Below are positions 54,519 to 63,863 of a DNA stretch of 64,000 nucleotides, in pieces. The position numbers and the translations under genes are program-made. The notes beneath the pieces were generated by a model. That model did not search any database, was not told the DNA's origin, and worked only from the letters and a program-made list of their open reading frames with translations. Position 1 is the first letter of the stretch. Each line of letters opens with the position of its first letter. Source of the stretch: Methylobacterium amylolyticum (GTDB lineage Bacteria > Pseudomonadota > Alphaproteobacteria > Rhizobiales > Beijerinckiaceae); the NCBI RefSeq assembly GCF_030700245.1, contig NZ_JAUYZI010000022.1, forward strand, positions 1-64,000. The letters run 5' to 3'.

Positions 54519-55232
54519 TCACGCCCCCGGCGCGACGGTCGCGTAGTTCGAGGCGTCGTTCTTCGGCCGGTCGCCGGCCAGGGCCTCGCCGGTGGCGAGA
54601 TAGTAGATCGTCTCGGCGATGTTGGTGGTGTGGTCGCCGATGCGTTCGACGTTCTTGGCGCAGAACAAGAGGTGCGTGCAGAACGAGATGTTGCGCGGGT
54701 CCTCCATCATGTAGGTCAGGAGCTCCCGGAACAGCGAGTTGTACAGGGCGTCGATCTCGTCGTCGCGGGCCCACACGTCCTGGGCGGCGGCGGTGTCGCG
54801 GCTGGCGTAGGCGTCGAGCACGTCCTTGAGTTGCGCCTCGGCGAGGTCGCTCATGTGGCGCACGCCGAGCACGATCTTCTGGGCGGCCGATTGGTCCGAA
54901 ATCGCCACCACGCGCTTGGCGACGTTCTTGGCGAGGTCGCCGATCCGCTCCAGGTCGCCCGAGACGCGGATCGCCGAGATCGTCTCGCGCAGGTCGATCG
55001 CCAGGGGCTGGCGGCGGGCGATGAGCAGCACCGCGCGCTCCTCGATCTCGCGCTGGAGCGTGTCGAGGCGCTTGTCGGCGGCGATCACCGCCTGGGCGAG
55101 GGCGGCGTCGCGGCGCACCAGCGCCTCGGTGGCCTCGCCGGTCATCTTCTCCGCGACGCCGCCCATCTCGGCGATCGACCGGCGCAGGTTCTCGAGGTCG
55201 GTGTCGTAAGAGCTGACGATGTGGCCGGCCAT
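54519..55232 (-). CDS. phoU: Phosphate signalling protein PhoU
   Basis: 237-residue cytoplasmic protein of two three-helix bundles, each with the acidic metal-binding ExxxDxxxD pattern (IGDLAKNVAKR, ERIGDHTTNIAETIYYLA). It holds PhoR inactive when phosphate is plentiful and limits PstB uptake. ATG 55232 begins AGHIVSSYDTDLENL, the family start; a longer frame upstream overlaps pstB and is rejected. It lies 32 bases after pstB. Confidence 0.95.
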   Translation of the reverse strand: MAGHIVSSYDTDLENLRRSIAEMGGVAEKMTGEATEALVRRDAALAQAVIAADKRLDTLQREIEERAVLLIARRQPLAIDLRETISAIRVSGDLERIGDLAKNVAKRVVAISDQSAAQKIVLGVRHMSDLAEAQLKDVLDAYASRDTAAAQDVWARDDEIDALYNSLFRELLTYMMEDPRNISFCTHLLFCAKNVERIGDHTTNIAETIYYLATGEALAGDRPKNDASNYATVAPGA

Positions 55233-55264
55233 GCTGGACGCTCCCAGGCGGGATCCCGAAAAAA

Positions 55265-56080
55265 TCAGCCGAAGCGGCCGGTGATGTAGTCCTGCGTGCG
55301 GCGCTGGGTCGGGTTCATGAACATGCGCTCGGTCGGGCCGAACTCGATCAGTTCGCCGAGATACATGAACGCCGTGAACTGCGAGATGCGCGCCGCCTGC
55401 TGCATGTTGTGGGTGACGATGGCGATGGTGAACTCGTCGCGCAACTGCTCGATCAGCTCCTCGATCCGGCCCGTGGAGATCGGGTCCAGCGCCGAGGTCG
55501 GCTCGTCGAACAGGATCACCTCCGGGCCCTGGGCCACCGTGCGGGCGATGCACAGGCGCTGCTGCTGGCCGCCCGACAGGCCGGTTCCGGGCTGCTTGAG
55601 CTTGTCCTTCACCTCGTCCCACAGGGCCGCCTTGCGCAGGGCTTCCTCCACCCGCCCGTCGAGTTCCGAGCGCGGCAGCCGCTCGTAGAGGCGCAGGCCG
55701 AAGGCGACGTTGTCGTAGATCGACATCGGGAACGGCGTCGGCTTCTGGAACACCATGCCGACCCGGGAGCGCAGCTCGTTCAGGTCGACGCTGGAATCGA
55801 GGATGTTCTTTCCGTCGAGCAGGATCTGACCCTCCGCCCGCTGCTCGGGGTAGAGGCTGTAGATGCGGTTGAAGCAGCGCAGCAGGGTGGACTTGCCGCA
55901 GCCGGACGGGCCGATCAGCGCCGTCACCTGCCGGTCGTGGAAGTCGAGGTCGATGCCCTTCAGGCCGTGGAAGCTGCCGTAGTAGAAGTTCAGGTCCTTC
56001 ACGGCGATGCGGACGGCCCGGCCGGCCTCGGCCTTGTTGCGGCTCAGCTCGACGGTGGAGATCGCGGAGGCGGCGTTCAT
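55265..56080 (-). CDS. pstB: Phosphate ABC transporter, ATP-binding protein
   Basis: 271-residue ATPase of the high-affinity phosphate importer. Walker [10 protein letters not shown] at 57-65, the PstB-specific [16 protein letters not shown]-loop [16 protein letters not shown], signature LSGGQQQRL, Walker [13 protein letters not shown], and [12 protein letters not shown]. It follows pstA by 31 bases. Confidence 0.97.
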   Translation of the reverse strand: MNAASAISTVELSRNKAEAGRAVRIAVKDLNFYYGSFHGLKGIDLDFHDRQVTALIGPSGCGKSTLLRCFNRIYSLYPEQRAEGQILLDGKNILDSSVDLNELRSRVGMVFQKPTPFPMSIYDNVAFGLRLYERLPRSELDGRVEEALRKAALWDEVKDKLKQPGTGLSGGQQQRLCIARTVAQGPEVILFDEPTSALDPISTGRIEELIEQLRDEFTIAIVTHNMQQAARISQFTAFMYLGELIEFGPTERMFMNPTQRRTQDYITGRFG

Positions 56081-56111
56081 CGGGGGTTCCTGGGGATGTC
56101 CTCGGGAGGGC

Positions 56112-56990
56112 TCAGCGCGACCGCTGCGGCTTGATCACCAGGCGGGCGACGATCGACAGCGCCAGGATGGTGGCGGTGATCAGCAGGGCGCCGGCCCACG
56201 CGAGGCCCTGCCAGTTCGGGTAGGGCGAGAGGGCGAACTGGTAGATCATCACCGGCAGGTTCGCGACGCCGCCCATCAGGTTGGCCGAGAACCACGAGTT
56301 GTTGTTGAGCGCGGTGAACAGCAGCGGCGCGGTCTCGCCGGCGATGCGGGCGAGCGCCAGGATGATGCCGGTGACGATGCCGGCCGAGGCCGCGCGCCAC
56401 GTCACGCTGGTGATGACGACGGAGGGGGGGGCGCCCAGCGCCGCGCCGGCCTCGCGGAGCTGGCCGGGGACGAGGCGCAGCATGTCCTCGGTGGTGCGCA
56501 CGATCACCGGCACGGCGATGATGGCGAGCGCCACGCCGCCGGCCCAGCCGGAATAGCTCCCCATCGGCCGCACCATCAGGGTGTAGACGAACAGGCCGAT
56601 CAGGATCGAGGGCGCCGAGAGCAGGATGTCGTTGAGGAAGCGGATCACGTCGGCGAGCCGGGAGGTGCGGCCGTACTCGGCGAGGTAGGTGCCGGCCATC
56701 ACGCCGACCGGGGTCGCGACCGCGATGCCGATGGCGGTGAGCACGAGGCTGCCGAGGATCGCGTTGGCGATGCCGCCGCCCTCGGAGCCCGGGCCGGGGG
56801 TCGGCTGGGTGAACAGGGCCGGGGTGAAGCCGCGCAGGCCCTGGACGATCAGCATCAGCAGGATCGAGCCGAGCACCACCGCGCCGATGACGGTGGCGAG
56901 CGTGCAGCCGATCCGCAGGGTCCGGTCGGCGACCCGCCGGCCGCGGCGGACGCGCCCGGCGAGCGGGGCGAGGGTGGTGGCGGCGTCCAT
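56112..56990 (-). CDS. pstA: Phosphate ABC transporter, permease PstA
   Basis: 292-residue permease with about six hydrophobic helices. EAA loop readable ([24 protein letters not shown]), preceded by [13 protein letters not shown]. The ATG at 56990 opens a short basic tail; longer upstream frames overlap pstC. Partner of PstC in the channel. Confidence 0.95.
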   Translation of the reverse strand: MDAATTLAPLAGRVRRGRRVADRTLRIGCTLATVIGAVVLGSILLMLIVQGLRGFTPALFTQPTPGPGSEGGGIANAILGSLVLTAIGIAVATPVGVMAGTYLAEYGRTSRLADVIRFLNDILLSAPSILIGLFVYTLMVRPMGSYSGWAGGVALAIIAVPVIVRTTEDMLRLVPGQLREAGAALGAPPSVVITSVTWRAASAGIVTGIILALARIAGETAPLLFTALNNNSWFSANLMGGVANLPVMIYQFALSPYPNWQGLAWAGALLITATILALSIVARLVIKPQRSR

Positions 56991-57004
56991 CGGAAGGTCC
57001 CGTC

Positions 57005-57979
57005 TCAGGCGGCCCGCACGCGCCGGGTCAGCAGGCGCGCGATGATCAGGACGATGAAGGTGATGACGAACAGGATGCAGCCGAGCGCCATCAGCGCGTT
57101 GAGCTGCATCCCGTCCGCCTCGTTGAACTCGTTGGCGATGCGCGAGGCGATGGTCGAGGACGGGTCGAAGATCGAGGCCGAGAGTCGGTTCGCGTTGCCG
57201 ATCACGAAGGTCACCGCCATCGTCTCGCCGAGCGCCCGGCCGAGGCCCAGCATGATCGCGCCGATGATCGACACCGCCGCCTGCGGCACCAGCACGTGGC
57301 GCACCACCTCCCAAGTGGTGCAGCCGATGCCGTAGGCGCTCTCGCGCAGCACGGTGGGGATCTGGTCGAGCATGTCGCGGGCGATCGAGGCGATGAACGG
57401 CACGATCATGATCGCCAGGATGATGCCAGCGGTGAACACGCCGACGCCCGACGGCACCCGGGCGTAGAGGATGGTGCCGATCACCGGCATCCCCTCGACG
57501 AGGTTGGAGACCGGGATCTGCACGAAGCGCGCGAACAGCGGCGCGAACACGAACAGGCCCCACATGCCGTAGATGATGCTCGGCACGGCCGCGAGCAGCT
57601 CGATGGTCATCGCCACCGGCTTGCGCGCCCAGCCCGGGCAGAGCTGCGTGAGGAAGACGGCGATGCCCAGCGACACCGGCACGCCGATGAGCAGGGCCAG
57701 CAGCGCCGAGGCGACCGTGCCGATCACCGCGACCAGCGCGCCGTACTGCTCGGTGCCGATGTTCCAGGCGCTGGAGGTGAGGAAGCCGAACCCGAACTCG
57801 CGGAAGGCGGGCCAGCCGCCGTAGATGATCGAGCCGAGGATGCCGGCGAGCACCAGGAGGACGAGCAGGGCGGCGCCGAAGGAGATCGTGCGGAAGGTGG
57901 CGTCGAGGCCGCGGCTCGGCCCCTTGCGCGCGGCGGCGCGCGGCTCGGAGAGGGCGATGGACTGCGTCAAGGCGGGCAT
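57005..57979 (-). CDS. pstC: Phosphate ABC transporter, permease PstC
   Basis: 324-residue permease, about six to seven helices after a 35-residue cytoplasmic tail. The [13 protein letters not shown] segment and EAA loop [22 protein letters not shown] are typical of PstC. 14 bases separate its stop from the pstA start. Preceded by an 88-base gap with a strong hairpin after pstS. Confidence 0.95.
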   Translation of the reverse strand: MPALTQSIALSEPRAAARKGPSRGLDATFRTISFGAALLVLLVLAGILGSIIYGGWPAFREFGFGFLTSSAWNIGTEQYGALVAVIGTVASALLALLIGVPVSLGIAVFLTQLCPGWARKPVAMTIELLAAVPSIIYGMWGLFVFAPLFARFVQIPVSNLVEGMPVIGTILYARVPSGVGVFTAGIILAIMIVPFIASIARDMLDQIPTVLRESAYGIGCTTWEVVRHVLVPQAAVSIIGAIMLGLGRALGETMAVTFVIGNANRLSASIFDPSSTIASRIANEFNEADGMQLNALMALGCILFVITFIVLIIARLLTRRVRAA

Positions 57980-58031
57980 CCGCGGTTCTCTTCGGTTCGG
58001 GCGTCGTAGCGCGGTGCGGCCGGCGGCGCGA

Positions 58032-58060
58032 GGGAGGGAGCCCGGGACGGGCTCCCTCCC
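58032..58060 (-). terminator. Hairpin between pstS and pstC
   Basis: Perfect 12-bp stem (GGGAGGGAGCCC / GGGCTCCCTCCC) with a 5-base loop, just after the pstS stop. Likely shields or partly ends the pstS message so that more PstS is made than channel subunits; common in binding-protein operons. Confidence 0.7.
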
Positions 58061-58067
58061 CGCGGGC

Positions 58068-59108
58068 TCACATGTTGAAGACCGGCTTGCCGTCCTTGCC
58101 CTTGATGCCCTTCCACTCGTCGTGGATCAGGCCGACCACGGTGTCGGGCAGCGGCACGTAGTCGAGGTCGGTCGCGAGCTTGTCGCCGTTCTTGTAGGCC
58201 CAGTCGAAGAACTTGAGCACGTCCGCCGTCTTGGCGGCGTCGGCCGGGTCCTTGTGGACGAGGATAAAGGTCGCGGCGGTGATCGGCCACGCGTCGTCGC
58301 CCGGCTGGTTGGTCAGCGCGATGCCGAAGCCCGGCGCCGCCTTCCAGTCGGCGCTGGCGGCGGCGGCCTGGAACGCCTTGTCGTCGGGCTGCGGGTACTT
58401 GCCGGCCTTGTTCTGCAGCAGCGCGTAGGAGAGCTTGTTCTGCTTGGCGTAGGCCGACTCGACGTAGCCGATGCTGTTGGGCACCTGCTTGACGGTGGCG
58501 GTGACGCCCTCGTTGCCCTTGCCGCCCTGCCCGACCGGCCACGAGATCGTGGTCGCCGCGCCGTACTCCTTCTTCCAGGGCTCGGAGACCTGGGAGAGGT
58601 AGGTCGTGAAGATGTTGGTCGTGCCCGACGCGTCCGAGCGGTAGACCGGGGTGATGTTGGCGTCGGGGAGCTTCAGGCCGTCGTTGAGCTTGGCGATCCG
58701 CGGGTCCGACCACTTGGCGATCTTGCCGGCGTAGATGTCGGCCAGGACCTCACCGGTGAGCTTCAGCTTGCCCGGCTCGATCCCGGGGACGTTCACCACC
58801 GGCACCACGCCGCCCATCACGGTCGGGAACTGGACGAGGCCGTCCTTGTCGAGCTGCGGGCCCTTCAGCGGCGCGTCGGTGGCGCCGAAATCGACGGTCC
58901 TGGCCTGGATCTGCTTGATGCCGCCGCCGGAGCCGATCGACTGGTAGTTGAGGCCGTTGCCCGTCTCCTTCCGGTAGGCCTCGGCCCACTTGGAGTAGAC
59001 CGGGAACGGGAAGGTGGCGCCGGCGCCGGTGATGTCGGCGGCGAGCGCCGCGGACGCGAGCTGGGTCGCCGCGAGGCCGACGGCGAGCGCGTAAGCGAAG
59101 GGTCTCAT
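58068..59108 (-). CDS. pstS: Phosphate-binding periplasmic protein
   Basis: 346 residues, signal peptide RPFAYALAVGLAATQLASAALA with cleavage after ALA. Mature start ITGAGATFPFPVYSKW carries the phosphate contact loop; the QSIGSGGGIKQI and RSDASGTTNIFTTYLS blocks complete the site. First gene of the pst operon and the most highly made. A Pho box is 107 bases upstream of the start. Confidence 0.96.
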   Translation of the reverse strand: MRPFAYALAVGLAATQLASAALAADITGAGATFPFPVYSKWAEAYRKETGNGLNYQSIGSGGGIKQIQARTVDFGATDAPLKGPQLDKDGLVQFPTVMGGVVPVVNVPGIEPGKLKLTGEVLADIYAGKIAKWSDPRIAKLNDGLKLPDANITPVYRSDASGTTNIFTTYLSQVSEPWKKEYGAATTISWPVGQGGKGNEGVTATVKQVPNSIGYVESAYAKQNKLSYALLQNKAGKYPQPDDKAFQAAAASADWKAAPGFGIALTNQPGDDAWPITAATFILVHKDPADAAKTADVLKFFDWAYKNGDKLATDLDYVPLPDTVVGLIHDEWKGIKGKDGKPVFNM

Positions 59109-59214
59109 GGGATCTCCGTTGCCGTCGGGCGGGACGCGCGATCACGCGGAACCGACCGCCCGGTGCCGAGGACCGGGGCGGGCCGCCCGACGCGGCCGCG
59201 ATTACGACGGCCAG

Positions 59215-59232
59215 ATGACAGGGGGATGACAG
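59215..59232 (-). promoter_or_regulatory. Pho box
   Basis: On the minus strand it reads CTGTCAT-CCCC-CTGTCAT: two perfect 7-base PhoB half-sites at 11-base spacing. It is in the 252-base gap between divergent pstS and the small gene at 59361 and could serve both. The rest of this gap shows no gene. Confidence 0.85.
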
Positions 59233-59360
59233 GGGCCGCCGCCGTCCCCGGCGGCGCGCGGCCGGCCGGTGGCACGGTTCGCCGCTCTCGCGCGTTCCAC
59301 CCGGTCCGGTGCTCACGGAGCCGGACCGGAGGCCCGAGCGGGGCCGGCGGAGCGGGAAGG

Positions 59361-59636
59361 ATGGCGGCGGTGGGCGACGAGGGGGCCCAGGATACGGGGC
59401 GCGGTGAGGCCCCGGAGCCGGCCCAGGACGCGGCTTGGCTCGCCCTTCACGCCGAGCGCGAGGCGCTGGAGCGGGCGCTGGCCCTCGCCCAGGCGCGCCA
59501 GCGCTACGGCCGGGACACGGCGGAGGTGGCGCGGGCCCGGGCCGAGGAGGCCGCCATGCTGGTCGATCTCGACCGGGTGCTCACCCGGATCCGCGCCGCG
59601 GAGTATCGGCGGCGGCCCGGCGCCCGGCGCTGGTAG
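59361..59636 (+). CDS. Small Ala/Arg-rich coiled-coil protein
   Basis: 91 residues, not recognised. After an acidic leader, residues 25-80 make one long amphipathic helix (HAEREALERALALAQARQRY, then VARARAEEAAMLVDLDRVLTRI). GGGAAGG precedes the ATG. It is divergent from pstS and the shared gap holds a Pho box, so it may be phosphate-controlled. No membrane segment or signal peptide. Confidence 0.65.
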   Translation: MAAVGDEGAQDTGRGEAPEPAQDAAWLALHAEREALERALALAQARQRYGRDTAEVARARAEEAAMLVDLDRVLTRIRAAEYRRRPGARRW

Positions 59637-59677
59637 CCCCGACGAGGGGCTCGCCTGCGGCGGGCCGTGCGTCGGGC

Positions 59678-59875
59678 TCAGGACGCCCGGCGCAGCTCCC
59701 GCTCCTTCTGGCGCAGGCGGAGCAGCAATTCGATCTGCGCGTCGGTGATGGGCTGGGTGTCGACGCTGCCCTCGTAGACGCGGCGCAGGGTCAGGCCGAG
59801 GTGGCCGGTATCGACCGACCCGCTCAGTGCGGACGCTGGCCTGCGGATGTCGCGCGCGACGGCTGACGGCTTCAT
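59678..59875 (-). CDS. Small hypothetical protein behind a CtrA box
   Basis: 65 residues. Start MKPSAVARDIRRP, then a helical part LTLRRVYEGSVDTQPITDAQIELLLRLRQKERELRR. The second part has a loose NepR-like rhythm (LRRVYE...PI.D...ELLL.L) but lacks the diagnostic residues. GGGAGGGG lies four bases before ATG 59875. A consensus CtrA box is 71 bases upstream. The 3' ends of this and the previous small gene converge. Function unknown. Confidence 0.65.
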   Translation of the reverse strand: MKPSAVARDIRRPASALSGSVDTGHLGLTLRRVYEGSVDTQPITDAQIELLLRLRQKERELRRAS

Positions 59876-59946
59876 GGGCCCCTCCCGGCCTTCAACCGGC
59901 ACGGGCCTGCCCCCGGATCCGGCAGGGCACAGAATTCTCCAAATTG

Positions 59947-59962
59947 GTTAACACAGGTTTAA
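59947..59962 (-). promoter_or_regulatory. Consensus CtrA box
   Basis: Minus strand: TTAAACCTGTGTTAAC, an exact TTAA-N7-TTAAC. It precedes the 65-residue gene and follows recN. Embedded in a short AT-rich patch in an otherwise GC-rich gap. Confidence 0.6.
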
Positions 59963-59993
59963 TCCGCGGCCCGGCCGCGATCCCGCCGCCGGA

Positions 59994-61667
59994 TCAGGCC
60001 TCGGCGCCCTGGAGCAGGCGGGCGGCGGCGGCGCGGGCCTCGTCGGTGACGGTGGCGCCGGCGAGCATCCGGGCGATCTCCTCGCGGCGCGCCTCGACCG
60101 GCAGGGTCGCGACCCGGGTGGCGACGCGGCCCGCGCCCTTCACCGGCGCCTTGGCGATCAGGAAATGCGTCCCGGCCCGGGCGGCGACCTGCGGCGCGTG
60201 CGTCACCGCCACCACCTGCACGCCGCCCGCGAGCCGCGCCAGCCGCACGCCGATCGCGTCGGCCACGGCGCCGCCGACGCCAGTGTCGATCTCGTCGAAG
60301 ATCAGCGTCGGAGCCGAGCCCTTGTCGGCCAGCACCACCTTCAGGGCGAGCATGAAGCGCGACAATTCGCCCCCGGAGGCGACCCGCATCATCGGCCCGG
60401 GCTTGGTGCCGGGATTGGTCTGCGCCCAGAACTCCACCCGGTCGGATCCGGCCGCGTCCCGCGCGTCCGGGTCGGTGGCGATCTCGGTGAGGAACCGGGC
60501 CCGCTCCAGCTTCAGCGGCGGCAGCTCGGCCTGCACGGCGGCGTCCAGGGCCTTGGCCGCCCGGCGCCGGCCGGCGCTGAGCGTCGCGGCGGCCCGGGCG
60601 TAGGCGGCCTCGGCCTCGGACAGCCTGCCCTCCAGCGCGGCGAGTTCGGCTTCCCCCGCGTCGATCGCCGCCACGTCGGCGGCGTAGCGCTCGGCCAGGG
60701 CGGCGAGAGCGTCGGCCGGCACGTCGTACTTGCGCGAGGCGGCGCGCAGGGCGAACAGCCGCTCCTCCACCCGCTCCAGCTCGCGCGGGTCGAACTCGGC
60801 CTCGGCCAGGGCCGCGTCGAGCACGGCGCGGGCCTCGTCGAGCGCCACGAGCGCCGCGTCGAGCGCCCCGACGCAGGGCTCGACCAGGGCCGGGAGCTGG
60901 GCCGCGCGCCGCTCCAGCTTGCGCAGGGCGGCCGAGAGGTGCGGGACGCCCGAGTGCGGACCGCCCACCGCCTCCAGCGCCTCGTTCAGCTCCCGGGCGA
61001 TCTTCTCCGACTGCTGCATCACGGTCCGCCGCTCGGCGAGGCTCGCCTCCTCGCCCGGAAGCGGGGCGAGTTCGCCCAGCTCCTCGACGGCGTGGCGCAG
61101 GAAGTCGGCCTCCCGGCGGGCGGCCTCCACCCGGGCGCGGTGCTCGCCGAGCGCGGTCCGCGCCGCGCGCACGGCCTTGGACGCGGCGGCGACCTTCGCC
61201 AGGGGGGCCTGGAGCCCGCCGAAGGCGTCGAGGATCGCCCGGTGCGAGGCGGGGTCGGCCAGCGCCCGGTCGTCGTGCTGGCCGTGGATCTCGACCAGGG
61301 CGGCGCCGATCGCCCGCAGCACCTGCACGCCCACCGGCTGGTCGTTGACGAAGGCGCGGGTGCGCCCGTCCGCCATCTGCGTCCGGCGCAGGATCAGGTC
61401 GCCCTCGGTGTCGATCTCGGACTCGGCGGCGATGGCCCGCGCCGGGTGGTCGAGGGGCACGTCGAACACCGCTGTGACGCCGCCCTGCGCCTCGCCGTGG
61501 CGCACGAGCCGGCCGTCGCCGCGCCCGCCGAGCGCGAGGCTGAACGCGTCGAGCAGGATCGACTTGCCCGCGCCCGTCTCGCCCGTGAGGACGCTGAGCC
61601 CCTCGCGGAAGTTGAGTTCGAGCTTGTCGATCAGAACGATGTCGCGGATCGCGAGCTGCGCGAGCAT
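59994..61667 (-). CDS. recN: DNA repair protein RecN
   Basis: 557-residue SMC-like ATPase acting in double-strand break repair. Walker A GETGAGKS at 29-36, long coiled coils flanking the hinge, signature ASGGELSRFMLALK, Walker B LIFDEIDTGVGG and the VTHAPQVAARA D-loop/H-loop end. No GTTC-N7-GTTC LexA box is visible just upstream. Preceded by bamD on the same strand, with a terminator hairpin between, as in many alphaproteobacteria. Confidence 0.96.
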   Translation of the reverse strand: MLAQLAIRDIVLIDKLELNFREGLSVLTGETGAGKSILLDAFSLALGGRGDGRLVRHGEAQGGVTAVFDVPLDHPARAIAAESEIDTEGDLILRRTQMADGRTRAFVNDQPVGVQVLRAIGAALVEIHGQHDDRALADPASHRAILDAFGGLQAPLAKVAAASKAVRAARTALGEHRARVEAARREADFLRHAVEELGELAPLPGEEASLAERRTVMQQSEKIARELNEALEAVGGPHSGVPHLSAALRKLERRAAQLPALVEPCVGALDAALVALDEARAVLDAALAEAEFDPRELERVEERLFALRAASRKYDVPADALAALAERYAADVAAIDAGEAELAALEGRLSEAEAAYARAAATLSAGRRRAAKALDAAVQAELPPLKLERARFLTEIATDPDARDAAGSDRVEFWAQTNPGTKPGPMMRVASGGELSRFMLALKVVLADKGSAPTLIFDEIDTGVGGAVADAIGVRLARLAGGVQVVAVTHAPQVAARAGTHFLIAKAPVKGAGRVATRVATLPVEARREEIARMLAGATVTDEARAAAARLLQGAEA

Positions 61668-61774
61668 GCGGCGTGGGGAGATCCCTGTGAGAGGACCGCA
61701 GACATAAGGCCGGGCGCGGCGGGATTCACCCCGAAAATGCGTCGCCCGGGGACGGCCTCCGGCGCGCGCGACGC

Positions 61775-61803
61775 AAAAGGCCCGGAGCGGCGGCTCCGGG
61801 CCT
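61775..61803 (-). terminator. Intrinsic terminator of bamD
   Basis: Stem AGGCCCGGAG / CTCCGGGCCT with a 6-base loop. On the minus strand it is followed by TTTT. It is 26 bases beyond the bamD stop and should limit read-through into recN. Confidence 0.85.
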
Positions 61804-61829
61804 TCCTCGCAGGACGATCGCGTTCGCGG

Positions 61830-62714
61830 CTACTCGGCCGAGGCGGTCTTGCCGGTCACGCCGCGGAAGAGCTTCGACAGGAACGAGGATTTCTCCTCCC
61901 GCGGCGCCACGCCGCCCTGGGCGAGGAGCGCGTGCGCGTCCTTGTACCAGGGACTGTCGGGGAAGTTGTGGCCGAGCACGGCCGCCGAGTTCTGCGCCTC
62001 CTGGGTGATGCCCAGCGCCCAGTACGCCTCGGTCAGCCGCTCCAGCGCCTCCTCGGTGTGGCGCGTGGTCTGGTATCGGGACACCACGTCGCGGAAGCGG
62101 TTGATCGCCGCCGGGAAGTTGCGCCGCTCCAGGTAGTAGCGGCCGATCTCCATCTCCTTGCCGGCGAGCTGGTCGCGGGTGATCTGGATCTTGGCCCGCG
62201 CGTCGGCGGCGTATTCCGAGGTCGGATACTTCTGCACCAGCTCCTGGAGGGCGACGAGCGCCTTCTCGGAGCGGTCCTGGTCGCGGGTCACGTCCGGGAT
62301 CTGCTTGTAGTTCGACATCGCCATCAGGTACTGGGCGTAGGCCGCGTCCTTGCTGGCCGGGTGGCGCTGCAGGTAGCGCTTCGACGCGTTGATCGCGTCG
62401 TCGTACTTCTGGCCCTCGTAGTTGGCGTAGGCCGTCATCAGCAGCGCTTTGCGCGACCAGTCCGAATACTGGTACTGCTTGTCGAGGTTGTCGAACTTCT
62501 TGACCGCGGCCTCGTAGTCGCTGTCCTCGAGCTTGGCGAGGCCCTCGCTGTAGAGCTTGTCCGCCGGCACGTCCGGCACGACCTCGGGCTTGTACTTCTC
62601 GGCGAACAGGCCGGTCGGGTCGAAGTCGCAGCCGCCGAGGCCGAGGCCGAGGAGGGCGACGACCGGGGCCGCCAGCGCCGCGGCGCGACCGCGGGGACGA
62701 TGGGTGACAGGCAT
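61830..62714 (-). CDS. bamD: Outer-membrane assembly lipoprotein BamD
   Basis: 294-residue periplasmic lipoprotein of the BAM complex that inserts beta-barrel proteins. Signal with lipobox LGGC, lipidated C29, processed by LspA. The rest is five TPR-like repeats: YSEGLAKLEDSDYEAAVKKF, KALLMTAYANYEGQKYDDA, AAINRFRDVVSRYQ and others. ATG 62714 opens the signal peptide. It follows lpxC by about 200 bases. Confidence 0.95.
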   Translation of the reverse strand: MPVTHRPRGRAAALAAPVVALLGLGLGGCDFDPTGLFAEKYKPEVVPDVPADKLYSEGLAKLEDSDYEAAVKKFDNLDKQYQYSDWSRKALLMTAYANYEGQKYDDAINASKRYLQRHPASKDAAYAQYLMAMSNYKQIPDVTRDQDRSEKALVALQELVQKYPTSEYAADARAKIQITRDQLAGKEMEIGRYYLERRNFPAAINRFRDVVSRYQTTRHTEEALERLTEAYWALGITQEAQNSAAVLGHNFPDSPWYKDAHALLAQGGVAPREEKSSFLSKLFRGVTGKTASAE

Positions 62715-62915
62715 CAGCGCGTTCTTTCCCCGACTCCGGCCGCGCGTCCCGCGCCGGCATGCCATCACGTGGGTGGTTCCGGCCCGTCGGGGCCGCGCCC
62801 GCCGTTCACGGACCGTTAAACCGTGACGCTCGATTCGGGCGCGAAAGCGGCAGAGCTGCGGCGGCATCGGGTGCCGGCCGGTCGTGGCCCGCGGGCAACA
62901 GGGTGATCCGGGATT

Positions 62916-63863
62916 TCAGAGGTCGGCGGCGAAGGCCGCGATGCCGAGCCCGGCGCCGATCTCGGCGAGTGCCGCCTCGCGGCGGGTGCCGGGCGCCTCG
63001 ATGATCGCGTAGTTGGCGCGGTCGGCGAACAGGGCGGAGAGGACGCCGACGTTCATGCGGTGGCCGCCGCAATAGGAGCGGTAGGCGCCCTGGAGCGGCA
63101 GTCCGGCGAGCGCGAGGTCGCCGACCGCGTCGAGGATCTTGTGGCGGACGAACTCGTCCGGGAAGCGCAGGCCCTCGGGGTTGACCACCGCGGTCTCGCC
63201 GACCGCCACGGTGTTCTCCAGGGAGGCGCCCAGCGCGAACCCGGCCTTCCAGTAGCGCTCCACGTCCCGCATCATCCCGAAGGTGCGGGCGCCGGCGATC
63301 TCCCGGCGGTAGCTCGCGGGGGAGAGGTCCAGCGCCTTGCGCGAGCGGCCGATCACCGGGCTCTCGAAGTCGATCTCCACGTCGAGGCGGAAGCCCCGGT
63401 CGATCGGACGGAGTTCGGCGAAGGCGCGGCCGCTCTCGATCCGCACCGGCCGCAGCACCTTGAGCCAGCGCCGGGGGGCGCCGCAGGCCGCGAGGCCGAC
63501 CTTGTCGATCGCCTGCACGAAGGGGCCGGCGCTGCCGTCGAGGATGGGAAGCTCGGGACCGTCGATCTCGATCAGGGCGTTGTCGATCCCGAGACCGTAG
63601 AGGGCCGACATCAGGTGCTCGATGGTGGCCACCGCGCCGGTCTCGACGTCGCCGATGACCGTGCAGAGTTCGGTGGCGGAGACCAGGGCGTGATGGGCCT
63701 TGATGAGCCGGTCGTTGCCGAAGGGGGTGCCGGTGCGGAGGAAGCAGATGCCGTGGTTGGCCGGCGCGGGCCGGAGCGTGATCTCGGCGCGGTTGCCCGA
63801 ATGGACCCCGACGCCCGAGAGGATCGCCGGCCCCTTGAGGGTCGTCTGGCTGTTCGATCGCAT
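62916..63863 (-). CDS. lpxC: UDP-3-O-acyl-N-acetylglucosamine deacetylase
   Basis: 315-residue zinc enzyme, the first committed step of lipid A synthesis. Zinc ligands H83 (EHLMSAL), H241 and D245 (RHKILDAVGDL); catalytic H268 in GGHRMN. N-terminal LSGVGVHSGNRAEITLRPA is typical. ATG 63863. Upstream bases to 64000 hold no recognised gene. Confidence 0.96.
   Translation of the reverse strand: MRSNSQTTLKGPAILSGVGVHSGNRAEITLRPAPANHGICFLRTGTPFGNDRLIKAHHALVSATELCTVIGDVETGAVATIEHLMSALYGLGIDNALIEIDGPELPILDGSAGPFVQAIDKVGLAACGAPRRWLKVLRPVRIESGRAFAELRPIDRGFRLDVEIDFESPVIGRSRKALDLSPASYRREIAGARTFGMMRDVERYWKAGFALGASLENTVAVGETAVVNPEGLRFPDEFVRHKILDAVGDLALAGLPLQGAYRSYCGGHRMNVGVLSALFADRANYAIIEAPGTRREAALAEIGAGLGIAAFAADL

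Noticed and set aside
61668-61774. LexA box upstream of recN
   Set aside because: No GTTC-N7-GTTC or GAAC-N7-GAAC sequence is present in the gap.
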